Positions 36,674 through 49,583 of a DNA stretch of 64,000 nt are shown in pieces (within the stretch, counting starts at the first letter, position 1; each line of letters starts with the position of its first letter). A program made the position numbers and the translations under genes. The notes beneath the pieces were generated by a model. That model was not told the origin of the DNA. It was given only the letters and a program-made list of their open reading frames with translations, and made no database searches. The stretch is from Carallia brachiata (Eukaryota; Streptophyta; Magnoliopsida; Malpighiales; Rhizophoraceae): the NCBI GenBank assembly GCA_021464245.1, contig JADCRB010000013.1:999424-1063423 (forward strand). The letters run 5' to 3'.

Positions 36674-38227
36674 TCTTGCAATTGAAAGCAGCGAGCGTCG
36701 GTGGGTGCTTGTGTCAGAGATAGAGAGTGAGAACTGAGAAGGTACTTCACTTCAGATTTGTGGCTGGGGTAGGCAGCGCGCAGCCGAAGGTTTGAGACAG
36801 GGTTTTCACCTTTCAAGTTTTAGTTTAACCTTTTTTAATTATTAAAATACATAACAATATCCAGACATTCTCGTTAAGCGTCTAACACTTCTAATTCTTG
36901 TGTTTAATATGTGTGCCTATTTTTTTTAAAAAAAATTTTAACAAATATTTTTAAACGTATTCGATAAGTGTTCAACTCACCTCTCTTTTCCAAATTCTCC
37001 TTCCCAAATTCCCGTGTCCGTGCTTGGTAGGTTATATCAAACTTTGCAAATGCTGTGTATACCTATTCATTGGTCATGTCAATGATAGCTTGAGAGGATG
37101 TGACCGAGAACTCAAGACATGGCAAGATAAAGAGAAATACTTGATAAGTGTAGTCGGAGAGCAAATTATTTTAGGATAAAAACTATATGGCATACAAAAA
37201 ACCAAAAAAAAAGGGTAGTCAAACTACATGCTGAGAGCCTTTAGTAATTATGCCTTCCTCCAAACTGTTGTTTCAGGATAAGTTGGACCAGACAAAACGC
37301 GATAACTGAAAAGAGCCATTAGGCCTCAGCGTCAGGCATTTACAAAACTACTCAACGCAGGTCCTGAAAATAACACATAACATGGTCATGACGGGGTCAA
37401 AATAGCTGATGTTTCCCACCATTTTTGGTACTTCATCTGTTTACCATTAAAGCAAATCCTGGCACTGACAGAACCAAAAAAAAAAAAAAGAATTGCTAGT
37501 GCTTACTTCAATTTAGAAATATGCATGCCCAAATCAGTAGACAACGGGGAATGTGCAAGTGACCAAAGGCTTCAACTTGTTGACAGCTTCGGAACTATAT
37601 GTTCCTTGCAAACATCAACTGATTCACACCAGTATAGAAGCATGCCATATTGGCAAGGTCGCATCTCAAATAGCTCAAAATTTAGATTGCCATTCAAAAG
37701 TACCAAATTTGCGAAAATCAGAAACATCATTGTGAAGCTTTACCTAATTAGTTTACTTACTAGCCAAGAATCTTCTCCAAATAGACATAGTCCATCCTAC
37801 CATGCAACTGACAATAAATCAATGGCCTAACCATCTAATACACAAGGAAAATGTATTTAGTGCCCAACAATCAATTCACAATAAATAAAGTTAAAACTTG
37901 AAAAGTTTATCAAGATTAAAATGATAGATAAGTCATAAAATCAAGATGCATAAACTTCCTAAATAGGATTATTGTCCTTGGTAAAGAGATCATCAAAATT
38001 CTAGTGGTTGTTTCTATGTTGAGCATTCAACAAGCTCCACAGGTTTCACAAAACCGGTAGGAAATGCTGCAGCAATCAACCACCATCATTTCCCATATTC
38101 TCATAGATACATAAAAATTGTCTAGGACACAGATCTTATTAGGTTCATCTTCCAAACTGTTCCATCAATAAGCAGGGGGAGGAATGAACCTTACCATTTC
38201 AATTCAATAAATTCAAGCTGTTAACTG

Positions 38228-40209
38228 CTACTGAGTTGTTGCACCCCTTTTACCATTGACTTCATCTAAATTCTCTCCTGTAATTACTGCCTGCTTCAAG
38301 TTTGCTTCAGCAGAAGAAGATTCGGCAATGGTTGCTTCCTCAATGTTCTCTTCCTTCCCACCTTGTGCTTTGTTGCTTGCTGAGGCCGCCTCATCAACAT
38401 TTCCATTATCCACTGATGAATCTGCCTGCCCTTCCTTGTTCCCAAACAACCTAGATGGAAGTAAAGAAGACACAGCTTCTTTTGCTCTTCTCTTAGCAGC
38501 CTCCGCTTCCTCAGCCTCTCTGGCCTTAGCTTCAGCTTTCTGCCTTCCTTATCTTCAATAAGCTTAGTCAAGTCTTCTGCTCTTCCTTCCTTGCTCAATT
38601 CAACTTTTACAAACTCCTGCAAGTCCTCATTAAAATCTACACCCTCTTCATCCAACAATTCATCAACCATTTTCAGCATCTCATCCAATCTCCCTACATC
38701 ACTCAGAGCCTTAATCATAAACTTGTAGCTTTCATCATCCATCTTCAGTTTCTTCACCATCAAATCATAAAATGATTTAGCCTCATCAATCTTCCCCTTT
38801 TTAATTAGGTGATCAACTAATCTATTATAAACAGCCAAGTTAGGTCTCAAACCTGACTCAATCATCTTCCTAAAGTATGCAGCCCCATCATCAGTTCTAT
38901 CTTCTTTGAAACAAGCATCCATCAATAGACCATAAGTATATTCATCCGGTTTTACTCCTTTTCCTTCCATCTCTCCGTAAAGTTCCTCTCCCTCAGCTAA
39001 CATTCCATTTTGACACAACTGATCAATCAGATTACTAAAGGATAAGCAATCCGGACTGCACCTATAATCACCCATCTTCCTGAAAACTTCAATAGCATCC
39101 GTGAACCTACCTTGCGCGCAATACCCATCAGCCATCACATTAAAACTTCCCAAATTCACAGCCAAACGCCAAGGTGGGTTATGCTCTTGCAACATACTGT
39201 CAAACAACTTCAAAGCCTCATCAAACTTGTTATTCTTACATAAAGCATCCAGAACCGAATTGTAGCAACGGCACTCATCTTAAACTTTGAATTCAGGCCT
39301 ACTGCTTCCTCATAACACTCCATCGCCTCCTTTTCCATCCCCCTTATAAAATAGCCCTTCATCAAAGCACCATAAACCACCCCATCATTGACAGCACCAC
39401 CCATCTTCTCCTTCAACTCCTCGAAAAGCCTGAAAACCCCATCCGCATCCGAATTCTTCGCGCACCCAGCCATCAAATAGTGATAGACAATTGGGTCCGG
39501 GGTGAAGCCCTTAATCCCAATCATTTCCTCCTTCAACTCCAATGCTTTCTCAACCTTCCCATTGTCCACCAACCCCTTGATCAAAATCCGATAAGTTGTT
39601 GGGGAAGGGCTGATTGGAGCTTCGTTGATCAGCTGCTTATAATGCTCCATCGCCGTCTCCGGTTTCCGGCAATCCAGATAAGTCTGGAAGATCAAATTGT
39701 GGGTAATAATGTTGGGAGCCACACCAGCTTGAGTGATAAAGCGGTGGAGGGATAGGAGTCGGCATACTTGGACTGGCGGAGCTGGGCGTTGAGGACGGCG
39801 TTGACGGTGTAGATGGTGGGGCGGCATTGGAGTAGACAGAGTGGCGCGTGAAAAGCGCGGCCTCCTCGAGGTCATTCTCCCGGATGAGGTCAAGATTTTG
39901 TGTGAAGGTTGAGGCGGTTGCCGGAGAGTGCGGAGATGGGTTCGGGTAGCTTGGGGGCATTGGGGTTTTGGATGGGTTTAGGGATTTGTTGCTGTTGCTG
40001 TTGTTGTTGTTGGGAGCGGTTAAGAGCGGAGAGTGGAGGCTCGATTCGGAGGCGGCGCTTGCGGCGGCGGCGTTCTGCGGCGGCTTCTTCTGGGGTTGAG
40101 AAAGAGAGGAAGCGGAGGGAGACGATAGACGGAGGCGGACGGTTGCTGTAGTGGCGGGGTTGACTAGGGTTTTGAGGTGGCTCAGGATGCCTGGCTTGGA
40201 GAGTGCCAT
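38228..40209 (-). CDS. EMB1796: PPR protein, EMB1796-like, frame-disrupted in this sequence
   Basis: An intronless P-class pentatricopeptide gene on the minus strand, starting [16 protein letters not shown] at 40209. PPR proteins bind organellar RNA; the Arabidopsis match (At3g49240) is essential for embryo development. Recognisable blocks in order are [99 protein letters not shown] and [16 protein letters not shown], then an acidic, Ala/Glu-rich tail. The N-terminus is Ser/Ala/Pro-rich with an Asn/Ser run, compatible with an organelle presequence. Four single-base gaps break it: near 39826, 39758, 39264 and 38545. Each is in a run of identical bases, and each is repaired by one extra base, giving about 661 residues. 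It is therefore either a real gene with sequencing gaps or a very young pseudogene. Confidence 0.88.
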
Positions 40210-41603
40210 TGGACTGAATTTTAATGGATTGGGAAGAATGAGATTTTTATGTGGAGGATTGGGTGCTGAACTGATAAGGGTTTAGGGTTTTAAAAAAGGT
40301 TGAAGATAAGCGGGCGATTGGTTACGTCGATTCCCGAGTATTGATCTGGGATTGGATTACCTATTGTGCGGGGTAGGAACTAGGAATAGGATTAGCTCCT
40401 GCGGTGGGTTTTTTCCCCCTTTTAATCAATGATTTTATCTTTATGAGGTGCAAACTTTGAATTTTGCTAAGCAAGCAAATTATACCGACACACGATTAAT
40501 TAATAACTTAATATAATTCATAAAATAATATAAATTTACTCTTTTTCCTTTCTTTCCTTTTAAACTCATTTTTGCATTAGTATAATAATACGTGTATTTT
40601 TTTTGTTAGTAGTAATGCTACTTTTAACTAGTGATTGTTATAGTTTAGTAATTAATAGTTTCATTCGTAACTTAGGATTATAAATTTAAATTCTTGCCAA
40701 AACGTTCACTGAAATTAAACATACATATGACCTTACAGGGTTTTAGTGAGTGACTGGTAACATTTGTTAGACTTATAAGATTCACACCTTTTTAAATTCA
40801 ATACAAAAAATTTTAACTTATCTTGTAAATGAGTCAACACAATCATCTCTAGTGTAACGGTGGGGTTCTACCTTCTATTTTTTCACTTTATTAACAAAAA
40901 AAAGGTAATGTTATTTCTTTTGACTTTGATTGAACAATTTAGTAATCTTAACAAAGTTTTTCAAAGAAAGTGAAAACTATAAATGAGAGGAGAGAGATAG
41001 ACTTTTAATATGAAACTTTCTCTTTTAGAGAAAGAAAGTAGAGAGAGAGAATATAATTTTTTTTATATTATTTGGAGTGATAAAAAAAAGTGAGAAAAGA
41101 AAGTGGATAGAAAATAATGATTTGTTTAAAAATATGGAGAAAGTGAAGAGAAAGAAATTTTTTTAATAACAAATAACAATTATACCCTCACATAAAACAC
41201 ACATAAATTTCAGCCTCAACTCCGTTAGACAGCCAGCCTTCACTTGTGATTCAAGAAACTGAGTCATCAACAACTAAGGACTTATACATTGGAAGAATTC
41301 AAAATAAAATATAAGGCTTGCCGAGGAGTCAGGTACATGATTTACTAGCACCTAAAATTTTTGCCTGTTACTAAATTTAAAGGTTAAAACAAATCATTTT
41401 ATTTATGTTTGCATTCCGCAATCAAAATGTGATTTAAAATGCACTGGTGGAGGCATAATTAGATAGCACAAATGCCAGTCTTCACTGATCCAGGAATCGA
41501 TACGTACCCAGTTGTGGAGCTTCAAAAACCAAACAGAAATCAATTTTATTGAATTAAAAAAAAAGCCGTTAATTTTGGAATAAAATAATCAAAAAGAAAA
41601 TAC
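40210..41603. other. PPR upstream region
   Basis: Promoter-side sequence of the PPR gene. It is GC-richer next to the ATG and AT-rich beyond about 40450. A purine-rich block at 40965-41160 (many AGAGA words) may be a small transposon remnant. No further gene was found. Confidence 0.4.
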
Positions 41604-41682
41604 CTTTGAGCTCAGCAGAAGAGCGCGAAAAAGCAGCGGCAATTGTAGAAGAAGAAGAAGAAGAAACAATGAGCAACGCCAT
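41604..41682 (-). CDS. Possible first exon of an unknown minus-strand gene (partial or truncated)
   Basis: On the minus strand an ATG at 41682 opens 26 codons (MALLIVSS, a serine run, TIAAAFSRSSAELK), like the start of an organelle transit peptide, ending in a donor CTCAAAG|GTATTT. An acceptor at 41520 would continue the frame for 13 codons (APQLGTYRFLDQ) to a stop. That makes a peptide of 39 residues at most. I do not recognise it. It may be the remnant of a longer gene whose remaining exons are lost. Confidence 0.25.
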
Positions 41683-44600
41683 TTATTCCACTTTCCTTAC
41701 CTTCTATTTGTATTAAAAAAAAAAATTAAAAGCCAAAAACTACCCAAATTATGGCTTGCTTGTTGTTGTTGTGGAATTTTTTTTTTTTACTTTTTTTTTC
41801 TCTAAACCCTTAAAAAAGAAAGAGGAAAAAAAAAGGCGTCAAAAAAACCCGATTTACAAAGACAAAGCCAAACAATTTAAAAAGAAGAAGAAGATAAATA
41901 AATCACCCAAAAATAAAACAAGGCTCATCGCAATTTTAAAGGCTTCATCTCCAAACTATCTCTGCAAATGGAAAGAGATCAAAGGGCTTCATCCTTCTGA
42001 TGTAACAAAATTTGAAGAGAGAGTGGAAATCTAATTTGAAAAAGAAAATCGTCTCCACTGTTCGTTCTCGACTATGTTAAACCGATGAACAGAGACATCG
42101 GTCTCTTCTATCCAGCCAGCTTTCCTTTTTCAGAGTTAAAGAGGGCATTTCCGTAATTTCACAGTTACTATTTAGCTTTTCCCCAGTTTTCTCGCCGTTT
42201 TGGAAAGACTGGCCGTATCTTCCAAGTATTCCAAATATTCGCCCCACTTTCGCCCCATTTTCTTTCCTCTGATTCTCCAAACAGAAGATTATTCTATTTA
42301 CTGTACACTTTTCTTTCCTCTCTCTTTCTTTCCCTTACTTTCACTGCACTCCAAACAGAGTGTTAATGTTAAAATAGATTTATCCACCTGAGTTTTTCTA
42401 AGTATCCGTATAACTTGATCTGACATATAAGACGAGAAAAATACAATTATCTATATATTAGCAATTTGGCATACTATTATTGTTTTATGTGATAGAAAGA
42501 TTCAGCTTACTCTTCCTTAGTAAGTGTTGAGATCCTTAATTGATAAGAAAGTGACTGAACTAACTTAAAATCTTGTAACAAATTGAATCAAGTAATAAGA
42601 TAGACTGTAATTACAGCAACTTATTCAACAAATTGCAAGATTTTTAAAAGTTGTATCTCGTAAGGATAGCAATTAGGGATGGAGGTACTCAACATTTTGT
42701 TACCAAAAGTTGAAGCTACGTGCATACACTTGAGTTATCAAGAGGTACCTTGTCATGGGAAACCTACCAATTCATTTTCCATGTTTTGCCTTTTAAAAGT
42801 GCATCCAGAAAGCAAGCCATTGTGCTATATTGGTCTAGATACTTGGCCAGCATTTTGGGAATATGGACAATGTGATTCAGGCCCCGGTTTGGCATTGTAA
42901 AATTCCCTTGCGTAGCAGAGCCTTCTCTTTTCCAGGATCGGGTTGCACCAAAAAAAGAAGCGCTCTTTGAGAAACACAAAAGGGACCGGATTCCAGTTTA
43001 GTCAAATCTTTGGCTTCACATTGATCCTGCATGTTTGCGAGATAATAACATTTGAGTAGCTTAGAATTTTTTTTAACATAGTAATAATCAGTAATTAGTT
43101 AGGTTAAATGTTAACAAAAAGAGAAATGTGAGTCTGAAGATATCACAGGTGCTAATTACAGTAGGAAATCTTGCCAATTTGGCAGGTCAGTTGGGGTTCT
43201 TTTTGGTGGTGGGGGGGGGGGGGGGGGGGTGTGGTGGTTTCATTGGCAGGTGGCTGGGGGAGGGGGCCATGGCCCAAGCCAACCTACACTAGGCCCAGTT
43301 ATGGGCTACCTTATGGGCCATGTACATATTTGTCTGACCTCTTTGATAGGTGTTATTTGATTTTATTAATAGAAAGCGCTGTTATTATTAAAAATAAAAA
43401 TGTAAGATACAATGATATTTATTATATACATTTTTATTATAAAAATAATATTATTTTGAAAACAGCGACCTTTCTCTTTTCTTTTTTATTCTTTTCTTTA
43501 ATTTTTATTGTGTGAACAGTAAGTTCCCTAAAAAAATAATAATATTTTTTCAAATGCAGTTAAAGTCACAAATTTAATAAATTTATTTTTATAAATACAT
43601 AAGATACATTTTAACAATACTAATTTAAATTAGGTAGAAGTAAAAAGGTAATCTATTTTAATAAAATAAAAATAAAATTTCTAAAATGATCATTTTATTA
43701 TTTAATTAGTAACAGTTAATGTTAATTTAATTAAATATTATGATTTTATTTTATTCATCAACAACAGCAATCTACAAAGCAATCAGCAATTGACAACAAC
43801 AATCAACAGTCAGCAATAATAATAATAATAATAATAATCAGTAACAACAAAACCAAACACCCCCGTAATTTCCAATTTGAGGGATATAACGTCTTTTCTA
43901 CAATCCTTGTCAAATAATAATATAATTAACCCACCAATAGGAGCAAATTTGGGTTTGTGTAGAGTAGACATATGCTCTCAAGTTTGAATTCCTGTGGATG
44001 CATTTTGTATCTTAAGTTACGAAACATAACTTAGTCTTTTGCTTAATGGTAAGAGCACATTTGAGAATGTGTGAGGGTAAGCATATGTTTTCAGGTTTGA
44101 ATTCCCCTAAATGTATTTCATATTTTAAGTTGGGGGACCTATGAAGGTGGAGTGTTGTGTTAGAATCTTCCAAATTTGTCTGAAAGAGGTTTTGCCTCAT
44201 AAAGCTAAAGCTTAAAATGATACTCAAAATATGATATCATATTTTTTTCTACTTAAAAATTATATTGTTTTTAATAATCAAATAAATGGCCCACTATGTA
44301 AGAAATTAAAATAAAAATTTTGAACTAAACAATGTTTCTAAATTTATTCACAAAATAAAAATATGAATTATTTCTTATAAAAATTATATAACATGCTAAA
44401 AGCATCTAATAGCAACCATCAAACAAATCAAACAAAAATTTTTGTTAACTAATTTTTAGTTAACTAAAATTTTACACTCAGTTTCTATTTATACAATAAA
44501 CCAAACTGTTTATTTGATTTCTGTTTAAAAACTCTAGGGCCATAAGTGAACCATAGTCACCAAACTAGATCTGTATTAACCCATTATCTCACATGTATTA

Positions 44601-46492
44601 GTAATGTAGAAGACAACTAAATGTAGGAAAATAAGAGTGTATTTTAAAAGATTTGAATTCTACATAGAAAAGAGAAGTTAAGTCTTATTTGTTCATAAAC
44701 TTATATATTTTTTATGCATTGTAATAGAAAAAACCTATAAGAAATTTTGCGCAACCTAAACTTAGGCTTGATATGAGCGGGCCCATGGCTGGTCCATTCC
44801 TGAGCCAAATCTTTTGAGATCAATTTAGAGTTTTCGATCAAACTAGCCGGTTTTCACTAGCCATGTTTGGACTGTTGGAGAACTAGTTGTTACAGCATTC
44901 AACTTCTACTGTTATGCCTATTATCTGCTTATTATGACCATAATTCTTATTTATGAGACATAAAAACCTAGAGTAGTATATAATGATTAGAACTATTAAA
45001 AAATCGACCAACTTACCCCAATCCGACCAATCTAATTCACACAAACCTACATCTGCCAAATCTGCAAAGATTTGGATTAGTTGCGATTTTAAAATTTTAA
45101 AATTCGCTAGGGCCAAATTAGGTGCGGATTGAGGGTTCTAAAATTGGTCCAATCTGACCTCGATCCGTCCCTTTTAAATTTTCTGCAACTTTTCTAGTTT
45201 TCAGAATTTAGTTCTTTCTTAGATAATTTCTGCTTACAGTTTGATGGTTTCTTCAACATGCCATCCAAGACCACTGTCGGGGAGCATTGCCATCGACAAA
45301 GGCAACTCAAAATAAAATGCTCTCACCTTATGACACGTACAGTTAACATAAAGCATTTTGAATTTGTTTTATGTTCTTACTTTGGAAGCTATTGTATCTT
45401 CATTTAAAAAGACACTAACTAGATAATCAAAGCTCAGAGGATAACAGCAAAAAACTAGCAGAAATGAAAGTAGGAATTTATCAGTCATCTTGATAATGAA
45501 GGTACTCATTGCCATGATTGTAGAGTATTTCAAGATGCAGATCTTGCACAAATTTATGAACTATCGACCGAGTGAAAAAACCACCTTCTGGAGTTCATAC
45601 CCTCCATGAGATGTTTCCCACAAGTTTGTTGGATTCCATATGGAATTCATGCAACTAGCAATCAAAAGGGTCGAAACTCGGGTTTAGGCCATTGGAGATG
45701 AACCACTTGCTAGGAAGATAAAAAAATGTTGAAAGTTTTAAATTTTCTTTTATTGCCTTCAATCTGTCAAAATTGATTTAGTCCAATCTGTAAGTGACGG
45801 ATTAGATTGAATGAATTTGATAAAATGACTGATTATGTACAGATAGAGAATTATCTAATCTGTCATTGACAAATTAAATACAAATATACTTTTAAAACCA
45901 CGTAATCTGACTTGCGAACACCCCCTAATAATGGCCCCTTCTTCTTCTCCCAAGGATGCAGATCATCATCCTCTTCTTCTTCTCTCTAATATTTCTTGCT
46001 GAAAATTACTGGGTTAGTCAAATTATAGTTGTTTATGTTACTTCACTATTTAAAGTGAATATTAATAAGAATGTCTGTTATATTTTTGGAGAAAAGTTGT
46101 TATAATCTGCTGCACTGTATCAAATCAATTATAAGGGCAGAAACTATTTTTAATGTCAATACTTTTTACACCTCAGACATTTCCTATGCTTTAAGTGTTT
46201 TTCATTGGCATTTATTTACTGTTGTTTCACCGTATTATTTTTAACACTAATGAGGGACAAAATTGTTAGCATTTAACCGTATTATTACTGTTATTTCACC
46301 GTATTATTTATACTAAAAGTTTAAACTGTATCCCTTGAGGTGCAACTTGTCGGGATTGTGTCTTAAATTTGTGTCTTTGTTTATTGTTTTCTTTTTATAG
46401 TTCTCGATTTTATTGTTTTGTTTTTTTGTACTTATAAGTCTTATATCTTAACACAACTTTGTTTTTCAAAATTTTCTCAATCATATCTAATA
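41683..46492. other. Gene-poor AT-rich region with microsatellites
   Basis: No gene was recognised. Open frames such as 42679-42900 show no family features. Notable are a run of 19 G at 43211-43229, an AAT microsatellite near 43812-43838, a pair of tRNA-promoter-like words near 43990-44110, and a repeat at about 44990-45120 whose inverted copy lies near 48005-48150. Confidence 0.45.
43970..44160 (+). repeat. Duplicated tRNA-like (SINE-like) segment
   Basis: Two related blocks follow each other: CATATGCTCTCAAGTTTGAATTCC near 43970 and CATATGTTTTCAGGTTTGAATTCC near 44080, each followed by a similar tail ending in TTTTAAGTT or CTTAAGTT. The GGTTTGAATTCC word resembles a pol III B box, and TAATGGTAAGAGCACA resembles an A box. 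This suggests a dimeric SINE remnant. No target duplication was found. Confidence 0.35.
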
Positions 46493-46940
46493 AAGTTAAT
46501 ATCAAAAAATATCATTAATTTTGTGTTTTTTTTACAAATTTAAGCATAATTTTTAAAAATTTACAAATCTAATACAGTTCTATTATTTTTTAACAAATTT
46601 AACACTACATTTAAAAACTAACAAATTTAGTATACTGTCAGTTAAAAATAATCGAATTTCTCAGTATATACATATGCATCTATGATATTTAGAGATTTTA
46701 AATTGTACTAAATTTAGACGTAAACATGTCATATGTGTATATTAAGAAATTTAGTTATTTTTAACTGATAGTATAGTAGATTTGTTAGAAAATAATTGAA
46801 CTGTACCAGATTTATAAATTTTTAAAAATTGTGCTAGATTTGTTAAAAAATAATTGAACTGTATTAAATTTATAAATTTTTAAAATTGTGTTAGATTTAT
46901 TAAAAAGTGTAAAAATAGTGATTTTTTTTTAAATTAACCC
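46493..46940. mobile_element. MULE-like foldback MITE with 9-bp TSD
   Basis: A 448-bp AT-rich element is framed by TATCTAATA at 46484-46492 and 46941-46949. Its two halves are imperfect inverted repeats about 200 bp long (for example CAGTTAAAAATAATCGAATT left against AACTAAATTTCTTAAT-type sequence right), so it can fold into one long hairpin. The 9-bp duplication and long TIRs fit a non-autonomous Mutator-like element. It has no coding capacity. Confidence 0.75.
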
Positions 46941-46949
46941 TATCTAATA

Positions 46950-49583
46950 TTGAATAACTGCACCGCCGTGGGTCAAGCTATTAAATCCAAATTATAAAGA
47001 AAAGGCAATATAGAAGTCGTCACCTAGGCAGAGAGCCAATTGATCAAAACAATAACCAGCAATTTACAAGACCTCCTGGCAGCCAAAAGATCGCCAATTA
47101 GCAATATCTCAACTAGGAATGCTCGCGAGTTAAATTGGTCAGTTATGGATATATCTGTATTTAATTCGTTATCACTAATTAGACGATTCTTCATTTACAT
47201 CTAATCTGCCATCCTACTTAATTCGTCCAATTCAATTTGCTATTGATGAATTAGATTGGATCGGTTTTGACAGATTGGATACAATAAAAGAAAAAAAAAT
47301 AGCAAATATATTCCAAAGACAGCAAGCTTAAAAACACAACAAAATATTTCTTTTTGTCCTCTTTTTTTTAGTTGAATGTTTATCTAGTTGTTGTTCACCC
47401 TCTAACATCTTTTTTATTCCTTTATAAGTGGGAAATTTTGCTTGGGTTTATGGATTGATGGTAGAAAAGTTAGGATGTTTACTATTTCCATCAAGCTAAG
47501 CCTACAATTTATCATTTGGGGATTTTAAGCCTTAAATTAATACTGACGATCTTCAAAATTTGCAGCTTCTGAGTTTTAGAGTTGATGTCGTAGATAACTT
47601 GTTCAGAAATGCATTAGCTCTGTTTTACTGTCGCTATTCGTGCAGTGACCGTTCAACGATAATAACCTCATGCCAACTGTGCATAGGTTTTTATAAATAC
47701 CCATTTCAACACATGATATCGATTTAATGACAATACAATTGTCGATGAGGGCTGAAACCACAGCTCTATCAACTTTGAATGGTTTTTTTTTTTTTTTTTC
47801 CTCTAGGAGTAGCCATCCTCTTTTCAATTTTTTGGATTTTGGTAAAAGAGTAAAACGACACTTATTGCGTTCAAACAATTAAGTGGCAATATAACTAGAG
47901 TTTGTAAAGGGTGCATCCCTTTCATAAAATATCATAAAATACCTTTGAATATCCTGACATAGTGTTTGAGACTACAGTTTGTTATATATATAAGGTGCAG
48001 ATCAGGTTGGAGTTAGCGAATTTCAAACCTCAATTTGCATCCAATTTGTCTCTGATAGATTGTAAAATTTTAAAATCGCAACCAATTTGCGATTTAGATA
48101 AATGTAAGTTTGTATGGATTGGATTGGTTGATTTTAAAATAGGGCTGGTCCGCAAGTCTAGACTGCTGGAAAATATAAGACTCTTCAAGTTGTAAATCAG
48201 GCTGAGACTAACGAAGAAAATGATATTCCAGGCTTGGCATTGCTTAGGTCCTCCATTTCGCTCTGCAGAATAACTTAGAGACATAAAATGAGGCACTTGA
48301 AGCCTCCCAATCTCCCATTTTTCACTATGTTTTGCATCGCAACAGAAGAATAGAGATGAAGAAAACTGAAAAAGCCAACTAGGGTGGGGCGGTCACTTTA
48401 GCTACTGTTTGTGTTGAGTGTTTTTAAATTATTAACTTACTTTTTTATTTAATGAATAGTTACGGTTATATAAGAAGGAGAAAAGTAAAAAGTATGTAAT
48501 AGTTCAAATTTTCATGTCAAAAAAAAAAAATGTAATAATTCAAATTTTTACTCAATGCAATGATATTCATATCTCATTATTAGCACAAACCTACCTCTTT
48601 TATTTCTTTAATTCTTTTTAGTGTCCTATTACTCGGACACATTTAACTGTAGATGGAGAACAATAATAATGCAATATATTGATTGTTTTATACAACAAAT
48701 TAATTATTGTTTATAATAAAAAATTAATAAAAAATACGTTTATTTTTTTGTAAATATTAATTTTATTATTACACAAATTAATCAATTAATTACATTATAA
48801 CTGTTACTTATTTGTAATTTTTTATATTTGTGTATATTTCTCATTCTTTTTATCGTCAAGAAAAAATAAAACCGGCTGACTCCGAAATCGACCTAGATCA
48901 CCAAGTCGGCCAGGCCCAGTAGAGTCAATTTCTGTAGGCCGCACTTATGAGCTGGGCTTAGTGTTAATTGTCAAAACGTGGACGGTGTCAACTTTAAGCA
49001 ACTTTGTAAGCACCGATTAGCTTGAAATCTATTGTAGGGACGGAATAAACTGACGCACCCCACAATAATAAGCAACTCTGTACAGTAAAACCCGACCCAT
49101 AATAATAGGAAGGCAGTTACTTTTTGTTTTTTATTTTTTGGACAACAATGTGGCAACTGTTGTCGACATCCATCCGCTCTTTTTAACATCAACTAATTAC
49201 AACAACTGCTTGTATCTTCAATGACTAAATTAGATTTGTGGAAAATTTCACAGCTTAAATTCTTTGAAGGTTAAGTGGTAGTGTTAAATTTATGACTTAT
49301 TAAATGATGTAAAAAATATTATAATCATCTGATTACTTTACGTTTATTTTGAATACATAATTATAATATTCTGTGATGGAATTACCGCGTACTAACCCTA
49401 TTTTTCCATTTCAAATGCCCAACTAATTACATTGGCGAAGTTGAAGAAAGAAAGAAAGAAATTGCAATTAGAGATAAAATTTAGAGAAGCCTCGATTCAT
49501 TTATCAGGTAAATTACATATATACTTAATAAGATATATTGTTCAGCTTGCTACTAAATTAAACAGATAAGCAAGTAAAAAATG
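46950..49583. other. AT-rich intergenic DNA
   Basis: No gene was recognised. A segment at about 48005-48150 is an inverted, diverged copy of the repeat near 44990-45120, and a T run lies at 47780-47799. Nothing else could be bounded. Confidence 0.4.

Larger units (their letters stand above)
34448..38227. other. SINAT3-PPR intergenic region
   Basis: The first few hundred bases are probably SINAT3 3'UTR, and the last part (about 37.9-38.2 kb) the 3'UTR of the minus-strand PPR gene. Between them the DNA is AT-rich. It holds a very short poly(T) retroposition scar at 36097-36121 and an orphan exon-like segment at 36605-36673 inside a GC-richer island. No full gene is seen. Confidence 0.45.

Noticed and set aside
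42679..42900. 73-codon frame starting MEVLNILLPKVEATC
   Set aside because: No family resemblance, no splice context and no codon signal beyond chance; not reported as a gene.
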